Of a stretch of DNA of 64,000 nucleotides, positions 36,195 through 45,364 are shown one piece after another; position 1 is the stretch's first letter; every line of letters starts with the position of its first letter. Made by a program: the position numbers and the translations under genes. Below the pieces are notes generated by a model that saw only the letters and a list, made by a program, of their open reading frames with translations, did no database searches and was not told where the DNA came from. Source of the DNA: Microbacterium nymphoidis (GTDB taxonomy: Bacteria > Actinomycetota > Actinomycetes > Actinomycetales > Microbacteriaceae); contig NZ_JAJNOD010000004.1 in the NCBI RefSeq assembly GCF_021044885.1, forward strand, positions 1 to 64,000, given 5' to 3'.

Positions 36195-37658
36195 TCAGAG
36201 ACCGTCCGGCACCGGCTGTGACGGGTGCGGTGCGTCGCCCACCGCCGCCTGAGCGTGCCACATGTCGACCTTCAGGCGCTCGCGGATCTCTGCGTACGCG
36301 GGATCGTTGTAGACGTTGCGCTGCTCGGTCGGATCGGTCTCCAGATCGTAGAGCTCCCAGTCCGTCGGGTACTGGGCGCCGCTCGTGCCCGGCAGGCCGA
36401 ATCCGTCGTTGTAGAAGAAGATCAGCTTGTACCGCGCGTCCCGGTAGCCGTAGTGCGCGGGAGCCTTGTGGTTGTGATCGTCGTTCTCCCAGTACCGGTA
36501 GTACATGCCCGGGCTCTCCGGGCTGTCCGGGTGGGCGGGGGAGATGTCTCCGGCGAAACTGCGTCCCTGCATCCGCTCGTGCGGCGCCACCCCGGCGAAG
36601 GCGAGGATCGACTGGGCGAAGTCCACGTTGGTGACGATCCCGTCATGCGCCTGGCCGGCGGCGATCGCACGCGGGTAGCTCATCACCAGCGGCATGCGCA
36701 GCGATTCCTCGTACATGAATCGCTTGTCGAACCAGCCGTGGTCGCCGAGGAAGAAGCCCTGATCGGAGGCGTACATCAGCAGTGTGTCCTCGAAGTCGCC
36801 CCGCGCGCGCAGCCAGTCGATGACCTCACCCACGCCGTCGTCGACGCTGGCGACGCAGCGCAGGTAGTCCTCCATGTAGCGCTGGTACTTCCACAGTGCT
36901 TCCTCCTCGTAGCTGAGCCCTTCCGGCGGCGTCTGCTTGAGGTCTGTCAGCGTGAGGTGGTCGGCCACTCGCATCGCGGCCCGTCGGGCCGAGGCCGAAC
37001 GCGTGGCGTAGTCGTCGTCCCAGGTGACCGGCAGCGGAATCGGGTCCGAGTAGTCGTCCTGATGCACGTCATCGGGCTCCCACGGCCGGTGCGGTGCCTT
37101 GTGATAGATCAGTACGCACCAGGGCGCATTCGCGTCCTCCGGGTCCGTCCCGAGGGAGTCCACCCACTGCGTGGCGAGGCGTGTGATGATGCGGGTGGCG
37201 TAGCCCTCCTCGACCCGCTCGCCGTGTGCAGAGAGGAACAGCGGATTCCAGTACTCGCCCTGTCCCTCCGAGCCCACGAGCACGTCCCAGTAGTCGAAGG
37301 CCTGCGGGTCGTGTCCGTCGCCGTGGCCCATGTGCCACTTCCCGACGATCGCCGTGCGGTATCCGGCCGCCTTCAGCTGCGATACGAACGTGGGCTGCGA
37401 CGCGTCGAGCGGGGTGACGAGGGTGGTCACCCCGTTCACGTGACTGTAGGTGCCCGTGAGGATCGAGGCACGACTCGGCGAGCACAGCGCGTTGGTCACG
37501 AAGCAGTTGGTGAAGACCACACCGGCGTGGGCGATCTCGTCGATGCGGGGGGTGGCGTTCACCACGGACCCGTAGGCGCCGATCGCGTGCGCCGCGTGGT
37601 CGTCCGTGAGGATCATCACGATGTTCGGGCGGCGCGGTGGTGTCGTGGTCTCGGTCAT
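36195..37658 (-). CDS. Type I sulfatase (formylglycine-dependent), CSPSR type
   Basis: The 487-residue hydrolase cleaves sulfate esters. The N terminus carries the metal-binding pair in IVMILTDDHAAHAIGAYGS. The signature NALCSPSRASILTGTYSHVN has the Cys (near residue 57) that must become formylglycine. Later metal/sulfate residues are in GKWHMGHGDG and ASDQGFFLGDHGWFDKR. No signal peptide is seen, so it appears cytoplasmic, as would fit imported substrates. It is last in the ROK-controlled operon. The substrate is unknown; organised with another sulfatase, a sulfated sugar or glycan fragment is plausible. Confidence 0.93.
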   Translation of the reverse strand: MTETTTPPRRPNIVMILTDDHAAHAIGAYGSVVNATPRIDEIAHAGVVFTNCFVTNALCSPSRASILTGTYSHVNGVTTLVTPLDASQPTFVSQLKAAGYRTAIVGKWHMGHGDGHDPQAFDYWDVLVGSEGQGEYWNPLFLSAHGERVEEGYATRIITRLATQWVDSLGTDPEDANAPWCVLIYHKAPHRPWEPDDVHQDDYSDPIPLPVTWDDDYATRSASARRAAMRVADHLTLTDLKQTPPEGLSYEEEALWKYQRYMEDYLRCVASVDDGVGEVIDWLRARGDFEDTLLMYASDQGFFLGDHGWFDKRFMYEESLRMPLVMSYPRAIAAGQAHDGIVTNVDFAQSILAFAGVAPHERMQGRSFAGDISPAHPDSPESPGMYYRYWENDDHNHKAPAHYGYRDARYKLIFFYNDGFGLPGTSGAQYPTDWELYDLETDPTEQRNVYNDPAYAEIRERLKVDMWHAQAAVGDAPHPSQPVPDGL

Positions 37659-37695
37659 GCGTTGTCGTCCTTTCCGACCTGGGAGATGCGCCGGA

Positions 37696-39204
37696 TCACA
37701 GCGCGCTCGGCTGATAGGTCTCGTTGTCGAGCACTGACTGGCTGGGGTCGTAGTCCAAGCCGCCCACCTCGTACATCGCGGTCATCCAGTGGTAGAAGTT
37801 GTCGCCGCGCTCGCGCAGCAGCCGGTAGAGGCGGGTCAGCAGGCGGGTGCGCAGCTCCTCGTTCTCCGCCAGCTCGTACACGTTCTGCAACTCGTGCGGA
37901 TCGCGCTCGAGATCGTAGAGCTCGTTGATCGAATCCGGGTTGACCACCAGCTTGTAACGACGGGTGCGCAGCATGCGCTGCGGATACGGGAAGTGATGTC
38001 CGTGGAACTCGCACACGATGTCCTCCTGCCACGCAACCTCCTCACCCGCCACGAGCGGCAGCAGCGACCGTGAGTCGACGGCCGCGGAGGTGTCCAGTCC
38101 CGCAAGGTCCAGAATCGTCGCGGTGCAGTCGGTCAGGCTCACGAACTCGTCGCGGACCACCCCCTCGGGAGAGCCGGGAACACGGATGATCCCGGGAGTG
38201 CGATAGATGTCCTCATACATCGCCGGGCCCTTGTCGTGGAGGCGATGCGCCCCGGTGAACTCACCGTGATCGCAGGTGAAGAACACGGAGGTCTCCTCGG
38301 CCAGCCCGAGCCGTTCCAGAGCCGCGATCACGCGGCCGATCTCGTGATCGATCATGGCGACATAGCCGTGGTAGACGGCGATCAGCTTGCGCGACTCCGC
38401 CTCGCTCATGGTGTCGAAGCCCCAGTGCGCTGAGTAGTTCTGCTGCACGGGCGGCTTGCCGTGGAAGTTCTCCGTGGCCGACACCGGCAGCTCGACGGTC
38501 TCGGGATCGACCAGGTCGAAGTACTCGTCCGGCACGATGTACGGCAGATGAGGACCGAAGAAGTGCAGGGCGAGGAAGAAGGGCCGTTCTCCGGTGCGGA
38601 ACTCCTCCGCGTACCGCTCGATCATCTGAATGGCACGCGTGGCGAGATAGTGCTCGAACGTGGCCTCCAGCGGCTGCTGCAGGCGGGCCGCGAGGAGGTT
38701 TCCCGGCCCCCCGTTGGGTAGCACCCCGCGGATGCGGTCGGTGATGCGGTAGGGCGGCAGGCTCTCCTCAGCGAGATAGGCGAGGTAGTCGGGATGCTCG
38801 ACATCGTTGTGCCAGCCGTCGATCGGAATGCCCTCGAACCCGTAGTCGCTTGCCCGGCGTTCGGTGCCGGCGTGCCACTTGCCGAGCAGCCCCACGTTGT
38901 AGCCCGCACCGCGCAGTTGCTCGGAGAAGGTGAACGTGTGATCGGGGAGGTCTTCGATGTACCCGACGTTGCGCTCATGGTTGGCGAGCACCTTGTGGCG
39001 GAACGGTGCCTGTCCGGTGAGCAGGCTCGCCCGTGAGGGCGTGCAGATCGCGGTGGGGGTGTACCAGCTGTCGAACCGGGCCCCCGTAGCGGCCAGACGA
39101 TCCAGCGCCGGGGTGGGGACACGCTGGGCGCCGTACGCACCCAGCGTGTCCACCCGGTGCTGATCCGTCATCAGGAACAGCATGTTGCGAGGTGTCGTGC
39201 TCAC
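37696..39204 (-). CDS. Type I sulfatase (formylglycine-dependent), CTPSR type
   Basis: The 502-residue enzyme has MLFLMTDQHRVDTLGAYGA (metal-binding Asp) and the modification motif TAICTPSRASLLTGQAPFRH with Cys near residue 53. GKWHAGTERRASDYGFEG and FFTCDHGEFTGAHRLHDKG supply other active-site residues. No signal peptide. The start is GTG 39204, overlapping the stop of the tauA-like gene as GTGA. It shares only the family fold with its neighbour sulfatase, so the pair probably act on different linkages. Maturation would require the formylglycine-generating enzyme that begins at 63812. Confidence 0.93.
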   Translation of the reverse strand: MSTTPRNMLFLMTDQHRVDTLGAYGAQRVPTPALDRLAATGARFDSWYTPTAICTPSRASLLTGQAPFRHKVLANHERNVGYIEDLPDHTFTFSEQLRGAGYNVGLLGKWHAGTERRASDYGFEGIPIDGWHNDVEHPDYLAYLAEESLPPYRITDRIRGVLPNGGPGNLLAARLQQPLEATFEHYLATRAIQMIERYAEEFRTGERPFFLALHFFGPHLPYIVPDEYFDLVDPETVELPVSATENFHGKPPVQQNYSAHWGFDTMSEAESRKLIAVYHGYVAMIDHEIGRVIAALERLGLAEETSVFFTCDHGEFTGAHRLHDKGPAMYEDIYRTPGIIRVPGSPEGVVRDEFVSLTDCTATILDLAGLDTSAAVDSRSLLPLVAGEEVAWQEDIVCEFHGHHFPYPQRMLRTRRYKLVVNPDSINELYDLERDPHELQNVYELAENEELRTRLLTRLYRLLRERGDNFYHWMTAMYEVGGLDYDPSQSVLDNETYQPSAL

Positions 39205-40235
39205 TTGCTCGCGCCCGTGAAGAGTGCGGAGTCGTAGTACGCCGACGGCTCCAGCGCCGTGGCGTCGAGCTTTCCGGAGTCGGTGAAGTAGCCGTTCATC
39301 GCGGTGAGCCAGGTGTCGACGGTGCCGTCCGTGCTCAGTGTCTCGAGTTCTTCGGTGGACATGAGCTTCACGTTCGCTGCATCGGCCTTCACGGTCTCGA
39401 CGTCGAGGGCCAGGAACTTCGCGACGAGCTCGATGGTTTCATCCGTGTGTTCGTGGCGCCATTGGTTGGCCTCCTTCAACGCGGCAACCACGCGCTGCGC
39501 CATCTCGGGGTTCTTCTCGATCACGTCGGGGCCGGCGACGAACGACGACGGGAAGGCCATCTGGTCCTCGAAGTCCGAGTTCTGGGCCAGCTCGACGAGG
39601 TCCGGCACCTGCTTCTTCAGCGTTCCGATCGCCGGGTACCAGAGGCCGGCGGCATCCACCTGCCCCGAGCCGAAGGCGGTGACCACGGCGGCCGGGTCCA
39701 TGGGAATGACGGTGATGTCTGCCTTGGTCATCCCCGCCTCCTTCAGGGCGAGGGTGAGGATCATGTCGCCGGAGGTCCCTTCCGGCACCGCGACGTTCTT
39801 GCCTTTCAGATCCTCGATCTTCGTGATACCGGGCTGGGCGATCACGCGATCGGCCTGCCCCAGCGAGTTGATCATGACCATGGTGGCCTTGCCGGAGGCG
39901 GGCAACCAGACGGCGCCCGGACCGATGTAACCGAAGTCGAGGTCGCCGGTGCCCATGGCCTGGATCTGCAGCGGCCCGTTGGTGAACACCACCGGGTTCA
40001 CCGCGAGTCCGTGCTCAGCCCAGATGCCCTGGTCCTCGGCGACGGCGAGGAGGCTGGTGCCGTTGAAGTCGCCGATGTAGCCGAAGTTGACGTCGATCGT
40101 CTCGCGCGGGGCATCCGCCGATCCGCTGCCGCCGGCGGGCGCGGGGGCGTCGGTGCCGCCCGTGCATCCGGTGGCGACGAGGGCGACCGATGCGGCGAGC
40201 GCGAGCGCGCCGAGGAGCCTGTTCGTGATTCGCAT
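39201..40235 (-). CDS. Sulfonate/taurine-type ABC substrate-binding lipoprotein
   Basis: The 344-residue lipoprotein has the lipobox LVATGCTGG and resembles TauA/SsuA proteins (NMT1-like fold): NFGYIGDFNGTSLLAVAEDQ near residue 49 and GTGDLDFGYIGPGAVWLPAS. It would capture a sulfonate, sulfate ester or related anion for the TauC/TauB pair. ATG 40235 has GGAAGAGAG upstream. It sits 14 bases after the ATPase gene and overlaps the next sulfatase. TauA relatives also bind pyrimidine or nitrate-type ligands, so the ligand is inferred from context. Confidence 0.9.
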   Translation of the reverse strand: MRITNRLLGALALAASVALVATGCTGGTDAPAPAGGSGSADAPRETIDVNFGYIGDFNGTSLLAVAEDQGIWAEHGLAVNPVVFTNGPLQIQAMGTGDLDFGYIGPGAVWLPASGKATMVMINSLGQADRVIAQPGITKIEDLKGKNVAVPEGTSGDMILTLALKEAGMTKADITVIPMDPAAVVTAFGSGQVDAAGLWYPAIGTLKKQVPDLVELAQNSDFEDQMAFPSSFVAGPDVIEKNPEMAQRVVAALKEANQWRHEHTDETIELVAKFLALDVETVKADAANVKLMSTEELETLSTDGTVDTWLTAMNGYFTDSGKLDATALEPSAYYDSALFTGASK

Positions 40236-40249
40236 GATCTCTCTTCCGA

Positions 40250-41038
40250 TCAGACCGCGGGGGCGGTCGGGTTCTGGTGGTAGACGGCTCGCCACACGCG
40301 GTTGCGCAGCTCGGCGAACTCGGGGCTGAGACGAACGGACTCGTCTCGGGGGTAGGGGAGATCGACGTCGATCACCTCATGGATGCGCCCGGGACGTGCC
40401 GCCATCACGACCACACGATTGGCGAGGATGACGGCCTCGTCCACGTCGTGCGTGATGAACATCACGGTGCGCTTGTCCTGGCTCCAGGTGTCCAGCAGCT
40501 GCTCCTGCAGCCGGACTCGAGTGAGGGCGTCGAGAGCGCCGAACGGCTCGTCCATCAGCAGCAGCGACGGGTTCACGGCATAGGCGCGCGCGATGGCGCA
40601 GCGCTGCTTCATCCCGCCGGAGAGCATCTTCGGCAGTGCGTCGGCGAACTGCTCCAGGCCGACGAGACGGATGTAGTGCTCGGCGCGCTCGCGGCGCTGC
40701 GCCGCCGGGACCTTGGCGACACGGAGCCCGAACTCGACGTTCTTGCGCACCGTCAGCCAGGGAAACAGTGCGTACTGCTGGAAGATCATCCCGCGGTCCG
40801 GTCCGGGACCGCGTACCGGGATGCCGTCGACGAACGCGCCACCACCGGAGGGCGTCTCCAGCCCGGCGAGGATGTTCATGAGCGTGGACTTTCCGCAGCC
40901 GGACGGGCCGACCACGGTGATGAACTCGTTGTCGCCGACGTCCAGGGAGACGTGATCCAGAGCGATGAAGTCCTTGTCCTTCAACGGATAGACGCGGCTG
41001 ACGTCCTGGACGCTGATCTTGGGGGTGTTGTCGGTCAT
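40250..41038 (-). CDS. Sulfonate/taurine-type ABC transporter ATPase
   Basis: The 262-residue TauB/SsuB-like ATPase has Walker A GPSGCGKSTLMNILAGLE, signature LSGGMKQRCAIARAYAV, Walker B LLLMDEPFGALDALTR and switch His in FITHDVDEAVILANR. ATG 41038 starts one base after the permease stop. Longer in-frame readings are artefacts. Confidence 0.95.
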   Translation of the reverse strand: MTDNTPKISVQDVSRVYPLKDKDFIALDHVSLDVGDNEFITVVGPSGCGKSTLMNILAGLETPSGGGAFVDGIPVRGPGPDRGMIFQQYALFPWLTVRKNVEFGLRVAKVPAAQRRERAEHYIRLVGLEQFADALPKMLSGGMKQRCAIARAYAVNPSLLLMDEPFGALDALTRVRLQEQLLDTWSQDKRTVMFITHDVDEAVILANRVVVMAARPGRIHEVIDVDLPYPRDESVRLSPEFAELRNRVWRAVYHQNPTAPAV

Positions 41039-41039
41039 A

Positions 41040-41849
41040 TCAGCGGCGCTCCTGCCACGAGGTGAGCTTCTTCTCGGTGGCGAGCAGCAGACGGTCCATG
41101 ACCAGGCCGAGCACGCCGATGATGATGATCCCGACGAAGATCGACGGGAGATCGTAGAACAGCTGTCCCTGCTGCATGCGGTAGCCGAGTCCGACGGACG
41201 CGCCCAGGAGCTCGGCCGCCACGAGCGTGGCCCAGGCGGAGCCGAGGCCCACCCGCATGCCGACGAGGATGAAGGGCACCGATGCCGGGATGACCACACG
41301 CAGGAAGATGGTCCCGTCCTTCGCTCCCAGCACGCGAGCCGCGTTGATGAGCGTGCGATCGACGCTCACGACGCCCTGGAACGTGGAGATCACGCATCCC
41401 AGGAATGAGGCGAGGAAGATGACGAAGATCTTCGGGACCTCACCGATGCCGAGGAGCACGATCACCAGGGGCAGCAGCGCCAGCGGTGGAATGGTGCGGA
41501 AGAACTGGATCCACGGCTCCATCAGCCCGCGCGCGATGGGGTACCAGCCCATGAGGAAGCCGACCGGGATGGCGACGATCGAACCGAGCAGGAAGCCGCT
41601 CAGCACACGCATGAGCGACATGCCGACGTCCTTGTACAGGGCGCCGTTGTCCGCGAGGGCGACGGCCTTGGCCGCCACCTCGGGCGGCGTGGGCAGCTGG
41701 AACCCGGCGAGGGCGAGTAGCCACCAGATCGCGATGCCGCCGATCACCGACACCGAACCGAGGATCAGCGACCGGGCCGACATCGAGCGCGAACGCACGC
41801 GGCGTCGGGAGCGGGTGGCGATGGATCGCGTCGACTCCAGCGCGGTCAT
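41040..41849 (-). CDS. Sulfonate/taurine-type ABC transporter permease
   Basis: The 269-residue permease of the TauC/SsuC family has about six helices, after an Arg-rich cytoplasmic N terminus (about 10-25). The coupling loop is [20 protein letters not shown] near 180. ATG 41849 overlaps the stop of a 13-codon ORF, which itself overlaps the stop of the ROK gene; see those entries. GGAG lies seven bases upstream of this ATG. Confidence 0.92.
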   Translation of the reverse strand: MTALESTRSIATRSRRRVRSRSMSARSLILGSVSVIGGIAIWWLLALAGFQLPTPPEVAAKAVALADNGALYKDVGMSLMRVLSGFLLGSIVAIPVGFLMGWYPIARGLMEPWIQFFRTIPPLALLPLVIVLLGIGEVPKIFVIFLASFLGCVISTFQGVVSVDRTLINAARVLGAKDGTIFLRVVIPASVPFILVGMRVGLGSAWATLVAAELLGASVGLGYRMQQGQLFYDLPSIFVGIIIIGVLGLVMDRLLLATEKKLTSWQERR

Positions 41850-41887
41850 CGCGGCGCTCCGGTACGGGCAGGGACGGTGCAGGTCAT
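41846..41887 (-). CDS. 13-residue bridging ORF between the ROK and permease genes
   Basis: ATG at 41887 has a strong AAGGAG seven bases upstream. It opens [13 protein letters not shown] and stops at 41846. Both ends overlap neighbours as ATGA: its start overlaps the ROK stop and its stop overlaps the permease start. It contains one Cys codon. It could couple translation of the permease or act as a leader peptide; it could also be a fortuitous product of the overlap. The strong ribosome-binding site favours translation. Confidence 0.45.
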   Translation of the reverse strand: MTCTVPARTGAPR

Positions 41888-43119
41888 ATCGCGCTCCTTC
41901 GCGCTCGGGGTGACAGGGGACGGTCGTCGTCGCGGGACGGCTGCGCCGGATAGGCCGCGAGCAGCGGGGACTGGTGGAACAGAGCGAGCACGGCGCCGAG
42001 CGCGCCGTCCTCGTCGCCGCCATGAGCGGCCCGGATCTCGGGGCTCGATTCGATCACCGGGAACAGCTCGAAGTGCAGCGTGTCGGCGGCCGCGCGCAGC
42101 AGGGTGGGAGATGCCGCCACGATGTCGCCGCCGATGATGATCTGCGCGGGGTTGAGGGCGATAGCGGGTCCGGCGAGGGCGCGGCCCACCGCGGCACCGG
42201 CGCTTCGCAGCACCTCGTCGACCACGGGATCCCGCCGCTCGATGTAGGGCAGGAGCTCACCAAGCGAGGCGACATCGCGACCGCGCTCGCGGCACGCCGC
42301 CAGGATCGCGGGCAGGCTCGCCACGGATTCCATGCAGCCGTGCTTGCCACATCGGCAGGACGGGCCGCCGTCCACGACGCGGACGTGTCCCACCTCTCCG
42401 GCCAGCCCCGCGGAGCCCGTCACCAGGCGGCCGCCGACGATCACGCCGCCGCCGACGCCCTCACTGAGACGAACGTAGATGATGTCCTGACCTTCGCCCG
42501 GTGCCCAGGTGGCCTCGGCCAGGGCAGCGAAGCGGGTGTTGTTGTCGATCAGCAGCGGCACGGCGTACCGGTCGGCAAAGGCGCGTCGGACCTCTTCTCC
42601 GGCGGGAGAGCGTCCCCATCCGGCCGGGGCATCCAGCCCCTGCTGCGCGACGGGGCCGGGGACGCCGATACCGATGGCCTGGAGGTTGCCGAGATGCAGA
42701 TCGGCGTCGGCGAGGACCCGGTCCACCAGGGCGAATGCGACCTCGACACGTTCATCCCATGCGGTGCTGTCGAACGAGGCGGTCCCCGACCCGACCAGTT
42801 CGTGCGAGGCGTCCGCGATCACCACCTGCACGCGGCGATGGGTGAACTCCACTCCGATGAACTGACCGGCGCGCGGATCCAGTGCGAGGCGTTCCGCCGG
42901 GCGCCCACTGCCGTGCCGACCCGCGGCGTCCGTGTCGACGACCACCACGGCCCGCCGCGACAGCAGTGCCGCCGCGACACCGGACATCGTGGTGCGCGAC
43001 AGGCCGAGGGCGTCGGCGAGCTCGCCGCGGGTCAGGGCTCCCTGCGCGCGCAGCAGCTGCATCGCACGTTCCTCGTGCGTGGCTGCGGTGATCGGATGCA
43101 CTCCATTGGGCTGTGGCAC
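41884..43119 (-). CDS. ROK-family transcriptional regulator
   Basis: The 411-residue regulator has an N-terminal MarR-type winged helix (about 15-75; [20 protein letters not shown]) and a ROK sugar-kinase-like domain (about 80-400). The ROK zinc motif is [11 protein letters not shown] near 255-265. It is the likely controller of the downstream sulfonate ABC/sulfatase genes, and its ROK domain suggests a sugar or amino-sugar effector. GTG 43119 fits a leaderless transcript: TAGCGT lies six bases upstream. This hints that the sulfated substrate is a carbohydrate. Confidence 0.93.
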   Translation of the reverse strand: MPQPNGVHPITAATHEERAMQLLRAQGALTRGELADALGLSRTTMSGVAAALLSRRAVVVVDTDAAGRHGSGRPAERLALDPRAGQFIGVEFTHRRVQVVIADASHELVGSGTASFDSTAWDERVEVAFALVDRVLADADLHLGNLQAIGIGVPGPVAQQGLDAPAGWGRSPAGEEVRRAFADRYAVPLLIDNNTRFAALAEATWAPGEGQDIIYVRLSEGVGGGVIVGGRLVTGSAGLAGEVGHVRVVDGGPSCRCGKHGCMESVASLPAILAACRERGRDVASLGELLPYIERRDPVVDEVLRSAGAAVGRALAGPAIALNPAQIIIGGDIVAASPTLLRAAADTLHFELFPVIESSPEIRAAHGGDEDGALGAVLALFHQSPLLAAYPAQPSRDDDRPLSPRARRSAI

Positions 43120-43125
43120 AGGGCC

Positions 43126-43261
43126 ACGCTAGGCAGGCGGAATTTTTCCGTCAATGGACCGATAAAAAGATTCTCAACTTCCTCCGAAATGCGGTCGAAT
43201 CGGGTCCTCCGCCCGCGGGACGTCGCGACTGGCGAGAGGGTGCTCGTGGGTCGCGTAGCGT
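43126..43261. promoter_or_regulatory. Divergent leaderless promoters of the ROK and DMT genes
   Basis: On the minus strand TAGCGT (43131-43126) ends six bases before the ROK GTG start. On the plus strand TAGCGT (43256-43261) ends six bases before the transporter GTG start at 43268. Between them lies an AT-richer stretch (aatttttccgtcaatgga), where a ROK operator would be expected. Confidence 0.6.
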
Positions 43262-43267
43262 TGTGTG

Positions 43268-44224
43268 GTGACATCCTCCGCCCGTCCCCGACTTCCGCTC
43301 TGGCTGGCGATCGCCGGTGCCGTGTTCATCGGAGCCCTGACAGCCGTTCAGGCCCGGGTGAACGGACTGCTCGGTGCCCGGCTGGAGGACGGCTTCGTCG
43401 CTGCGGCCATCTCGTTCGGCTCGGGGCTGGTCCTGATGATCGTGATCTCGCTGAGCCTGCCGGAGGGGCGTCGCGGCTTCCGTGCCCTGAGGAGCGGCCT
43501 TCGCGACCGGACGGTTCCGCGGTGGATGGTGCTGGGTGGTCTCGCCGGTGCCCTGACGGTGACGACGCAGGGCCTGACGGCGGCGATCATCGGCGTCTCG
43601 CTGTTCACCGTCGGAGTGATCGCGGGGCAGGCGTTGTGCGGACTGCTGATCGATCGCGTCGGTTTCGGCCCCGCAGGCGTGGTTGCGCTCAGCCTCGGAC
43701 GCATCGGGGGCGCCGCGCTGGCGCTCGCGGCCGTGGCGGTCTCCCTCGGAGGTGACGCTCTGATGCGGGTGCCGTGGTGGATGCTCGTGATGCCGTTCGC
43801 GGCCGGTGTCGGTATCGCGTGGCAGCAGGCCGTCAACGGACGGCTGCGCGCGCAGGTGGGAACGCCGCTGACGGCTACGCTCGTGAACTTCATCGGTGGC
43901 ACAGCCGTGCTGCTGCTGGCGGCCATCATCGCGGTCCTGGTGATGGGGCCCACCCAGCCCTGGCCCACCGATCCCTGGCTGTACCTCGGCGGCACGATGG
44001 GCGTGATCTACATCTTCCTCAGCGCCGCGATCGTCGCCCGCACCGGGGTGCTGCTGCTCGGACTCGGCAGCGTCGTCGGCCAGATCCTGACCTCGGTCGT
44101 CATCGACCTGCTCTGGCCGGTGCCCGGGGCGGGTTCCGTGTGGCAGGCGGCCACGATGGTGGTCCTGGCACTGTCATCCGTCATCGTGGCCGCCGTGCCG
44201 TGGGGCCGTCGCGCGCGCCGCTGA
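43268..44224 (+). CDS. DMT-family transporter, YdcZ/DUF606 type
   Basis: The 318-residue protein has ten predicted membrane helices arranged as two five-helix halves, each with a GxxxAxQxxxNgxL-type motif (AVFIGALTAVQARVNGLLGA near the start; AGVGIAWQQAVNGRLRAQVG in the second half). This is the duplicated DUF606/YdcZ family. GTG 43268 is preferred over 43265 by the six-base spacing from TAGCGT. The substrate is unknown. Confidence 0.9.
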   Translation: MTSSARPRLPLWLAIAGAVFIGALTAVQARVNGLLGARLEDGFVAAAISFGSGLVLMIVISLSLPEGRRGFRALRSGLRDRTVPRWMVLGGLAGALTVTTQGLTAAIIGVSLFTVGVIAGQALCGLLIDRVGFGPAGVVALSLGRIGGAALALAAVAVSLGGDALMRVPWWMLVMPFAAGVGIAWQQAVNGRLRAQVGTPLTATLVNFIGGTAVLLLAAIIAVLVMGPTQPWPTDPWLYLGGTMGVIYIFLSAAIVARTGVLLLGLGSVVGQILTSVVIDLLWPVPGAGSVWQAATMVVLALSSVIVAAVPWGRRARR

Positions 44225-44240
44225 GACGCGCGCGACAAGG

Positions 44241-44858
44241 TCACTTCCTCGACTTCTTCTTTTTCTTCTTTTTCTTGGTGCACTTCTTCTCGGGCTTCAC
44301 GGCTTTCGCGATGGCCGAGCCGGACCCGGTGGGCATCGAGGAGAAGAAGGTGGCGGCGTCGATCGGGCGACGTGTCCGCAGCCGCTCGTCGGGCTTGCCG
44401 CCGACGTAGAGCCAGCCGAGCAGCTTCTCGCCCGAGTGCAGTCCGTGTGCCTTGGCCACTGCCCGCGATCGCGTGTACCCACCGGTGCGCCAGATGACTC
44501 CCCAGCCGGCTTCGTCCAGCAGCAGGCTGAGCATGTGTGCGACGCCCGAGGCCACGGCCTCCTGCTCCCATGCCGGAACCTTGCCGCTCGGCTTCTCGGA
44601 GAAGACCACGGCGATCAGCAGGGGAGCCCGCAGCGGCTTGGTGGAGACGCCGTCGTGCCCCTCCGCCTTGTGGATCGCACGGCCGAGACGTACCCGGTCC
44701 TCACCGCGCAGCTCGATGAGCCGCCACGGCTGCAGACTGGAGTGATCGGCCACGCGGCCCGCCGCCTCGATCAGGCGAACCAGTTCCGCGCGATCGGGCG
44801 CGGCGTCGGTCACCTTGGAGGCGGAGCGGCGGCGCAGTGCTGCCTCGTACGCGCTCAC
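44241..44858 (-). CDS. Nitroreductase-family protein with a poly-lysine tail
   Basis: The 205-residue flavin-dependent reductase family member has VADHSSLQPWRLIELRGEDR (FMN phosphate region), a Ser/Arg near the N terminus (RRRSASKVTDAAPDR) and DEAGWGVIWRTGGYTRSR. The last 18 residues are almost all lysine (KPEKKCTKKKKKKKKSRK), an unusual extension for the family. GTG 44858 overlaps the msrB stop as GTGA, so the pair are co-translated. The electron acceptor is unknown. Confidence 0.88.
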   Translation of the reverse strand: MSAYEAALRRRSASKVTDAAPDRAELVRLIEAAGRVADHSSLQPWRLIELRGEDRVRLGRAIHKAEGHDGVSTKPLRAPLLIAVVFSEKPSGKVPAWEQEAVASGVAHMLSLLLDEAGWGVIWRTGGYTRSRAVAKAHGLHSGEKLLGWLYVGGKPDERLRTRRPIDAATFFSSMPTGSGSAIAKAVKPEKKCTKKKKKKKKSRK

Positions 44859-45280
44859 TCGGCTTCCGGCGTGAACGACAGTGCGAGCGAGTTCATGCAG
44901 TAGCGGTCGCCCGTGGGGGTGCCAAAGCCGTCCGGGAAGACGTGTCCGAGGTGCGAGCCGCAGGATGCGCACCGCACCTCCGTGCGTACCATTCCCAGCG
45001 ACGTGTCCTCGATCAGCTCCACGGCTTCGGGCCGAACCGACTCGTAGAAGCTCGGCCAGCCGCAGCCGGAGTCGAACTTGGTCCCGCTCTGGAACAGCTC
45101 CGCGCCACAGGCTCCACAGGTGTAGAGACCCGCGCGGTGCTCATCCAGCAGCTCGCCCGTCCAGGCGCGCTCCGTCGCGGCTTCGCGGAGCACCGCGAAG
45201 CGAGCCGGATCCAGCTGCTCGCGCCACTCCTGCTGGGACTTGTTCACGGTGTACGACGCGTTGTTCTCGCTGTGCGACAT
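44855..45280 (-). CDS. msrB: Peptide-methionine (R)-S-oxide reductase
   Basis: MsrB, 141 residues, repairs methionine-R-sulfoxide in proteins. Zinc cysteines are in CGACGAELF and CASCGSHLGHVFPDG; the catalytic Cys is in RYCMNSLALSF near 130; GCGWPSF is the substrate pocket. ATG 45280 has a strong AGGAGG upstream. Translationally coupled to the nitroreductase gene, suggesting an oxidative-stress unit. Confidence 0.97.
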   Translation of the reverse strand: MSHSENNASYTVNKSQQEWREQLDPARFAVLREAATERAWTGELLDEHRAGLYTCGACGAELFQSGTKFDSGCGWPSFYESVRPEAVELIEDTSLGMVRTEVRCASCGSHLGHVFPDGFGTPTGDRYCMNSLALSFTPEAE

Positions 45281-45364
45281 GTGTCCTCCTGGTTTCTCTC
45301 CATTCAACACCGCTGGCCGGCCGCCTGTTCCGCGTGGACCTGTGTGCTGGGAGAGAATGAGCGT

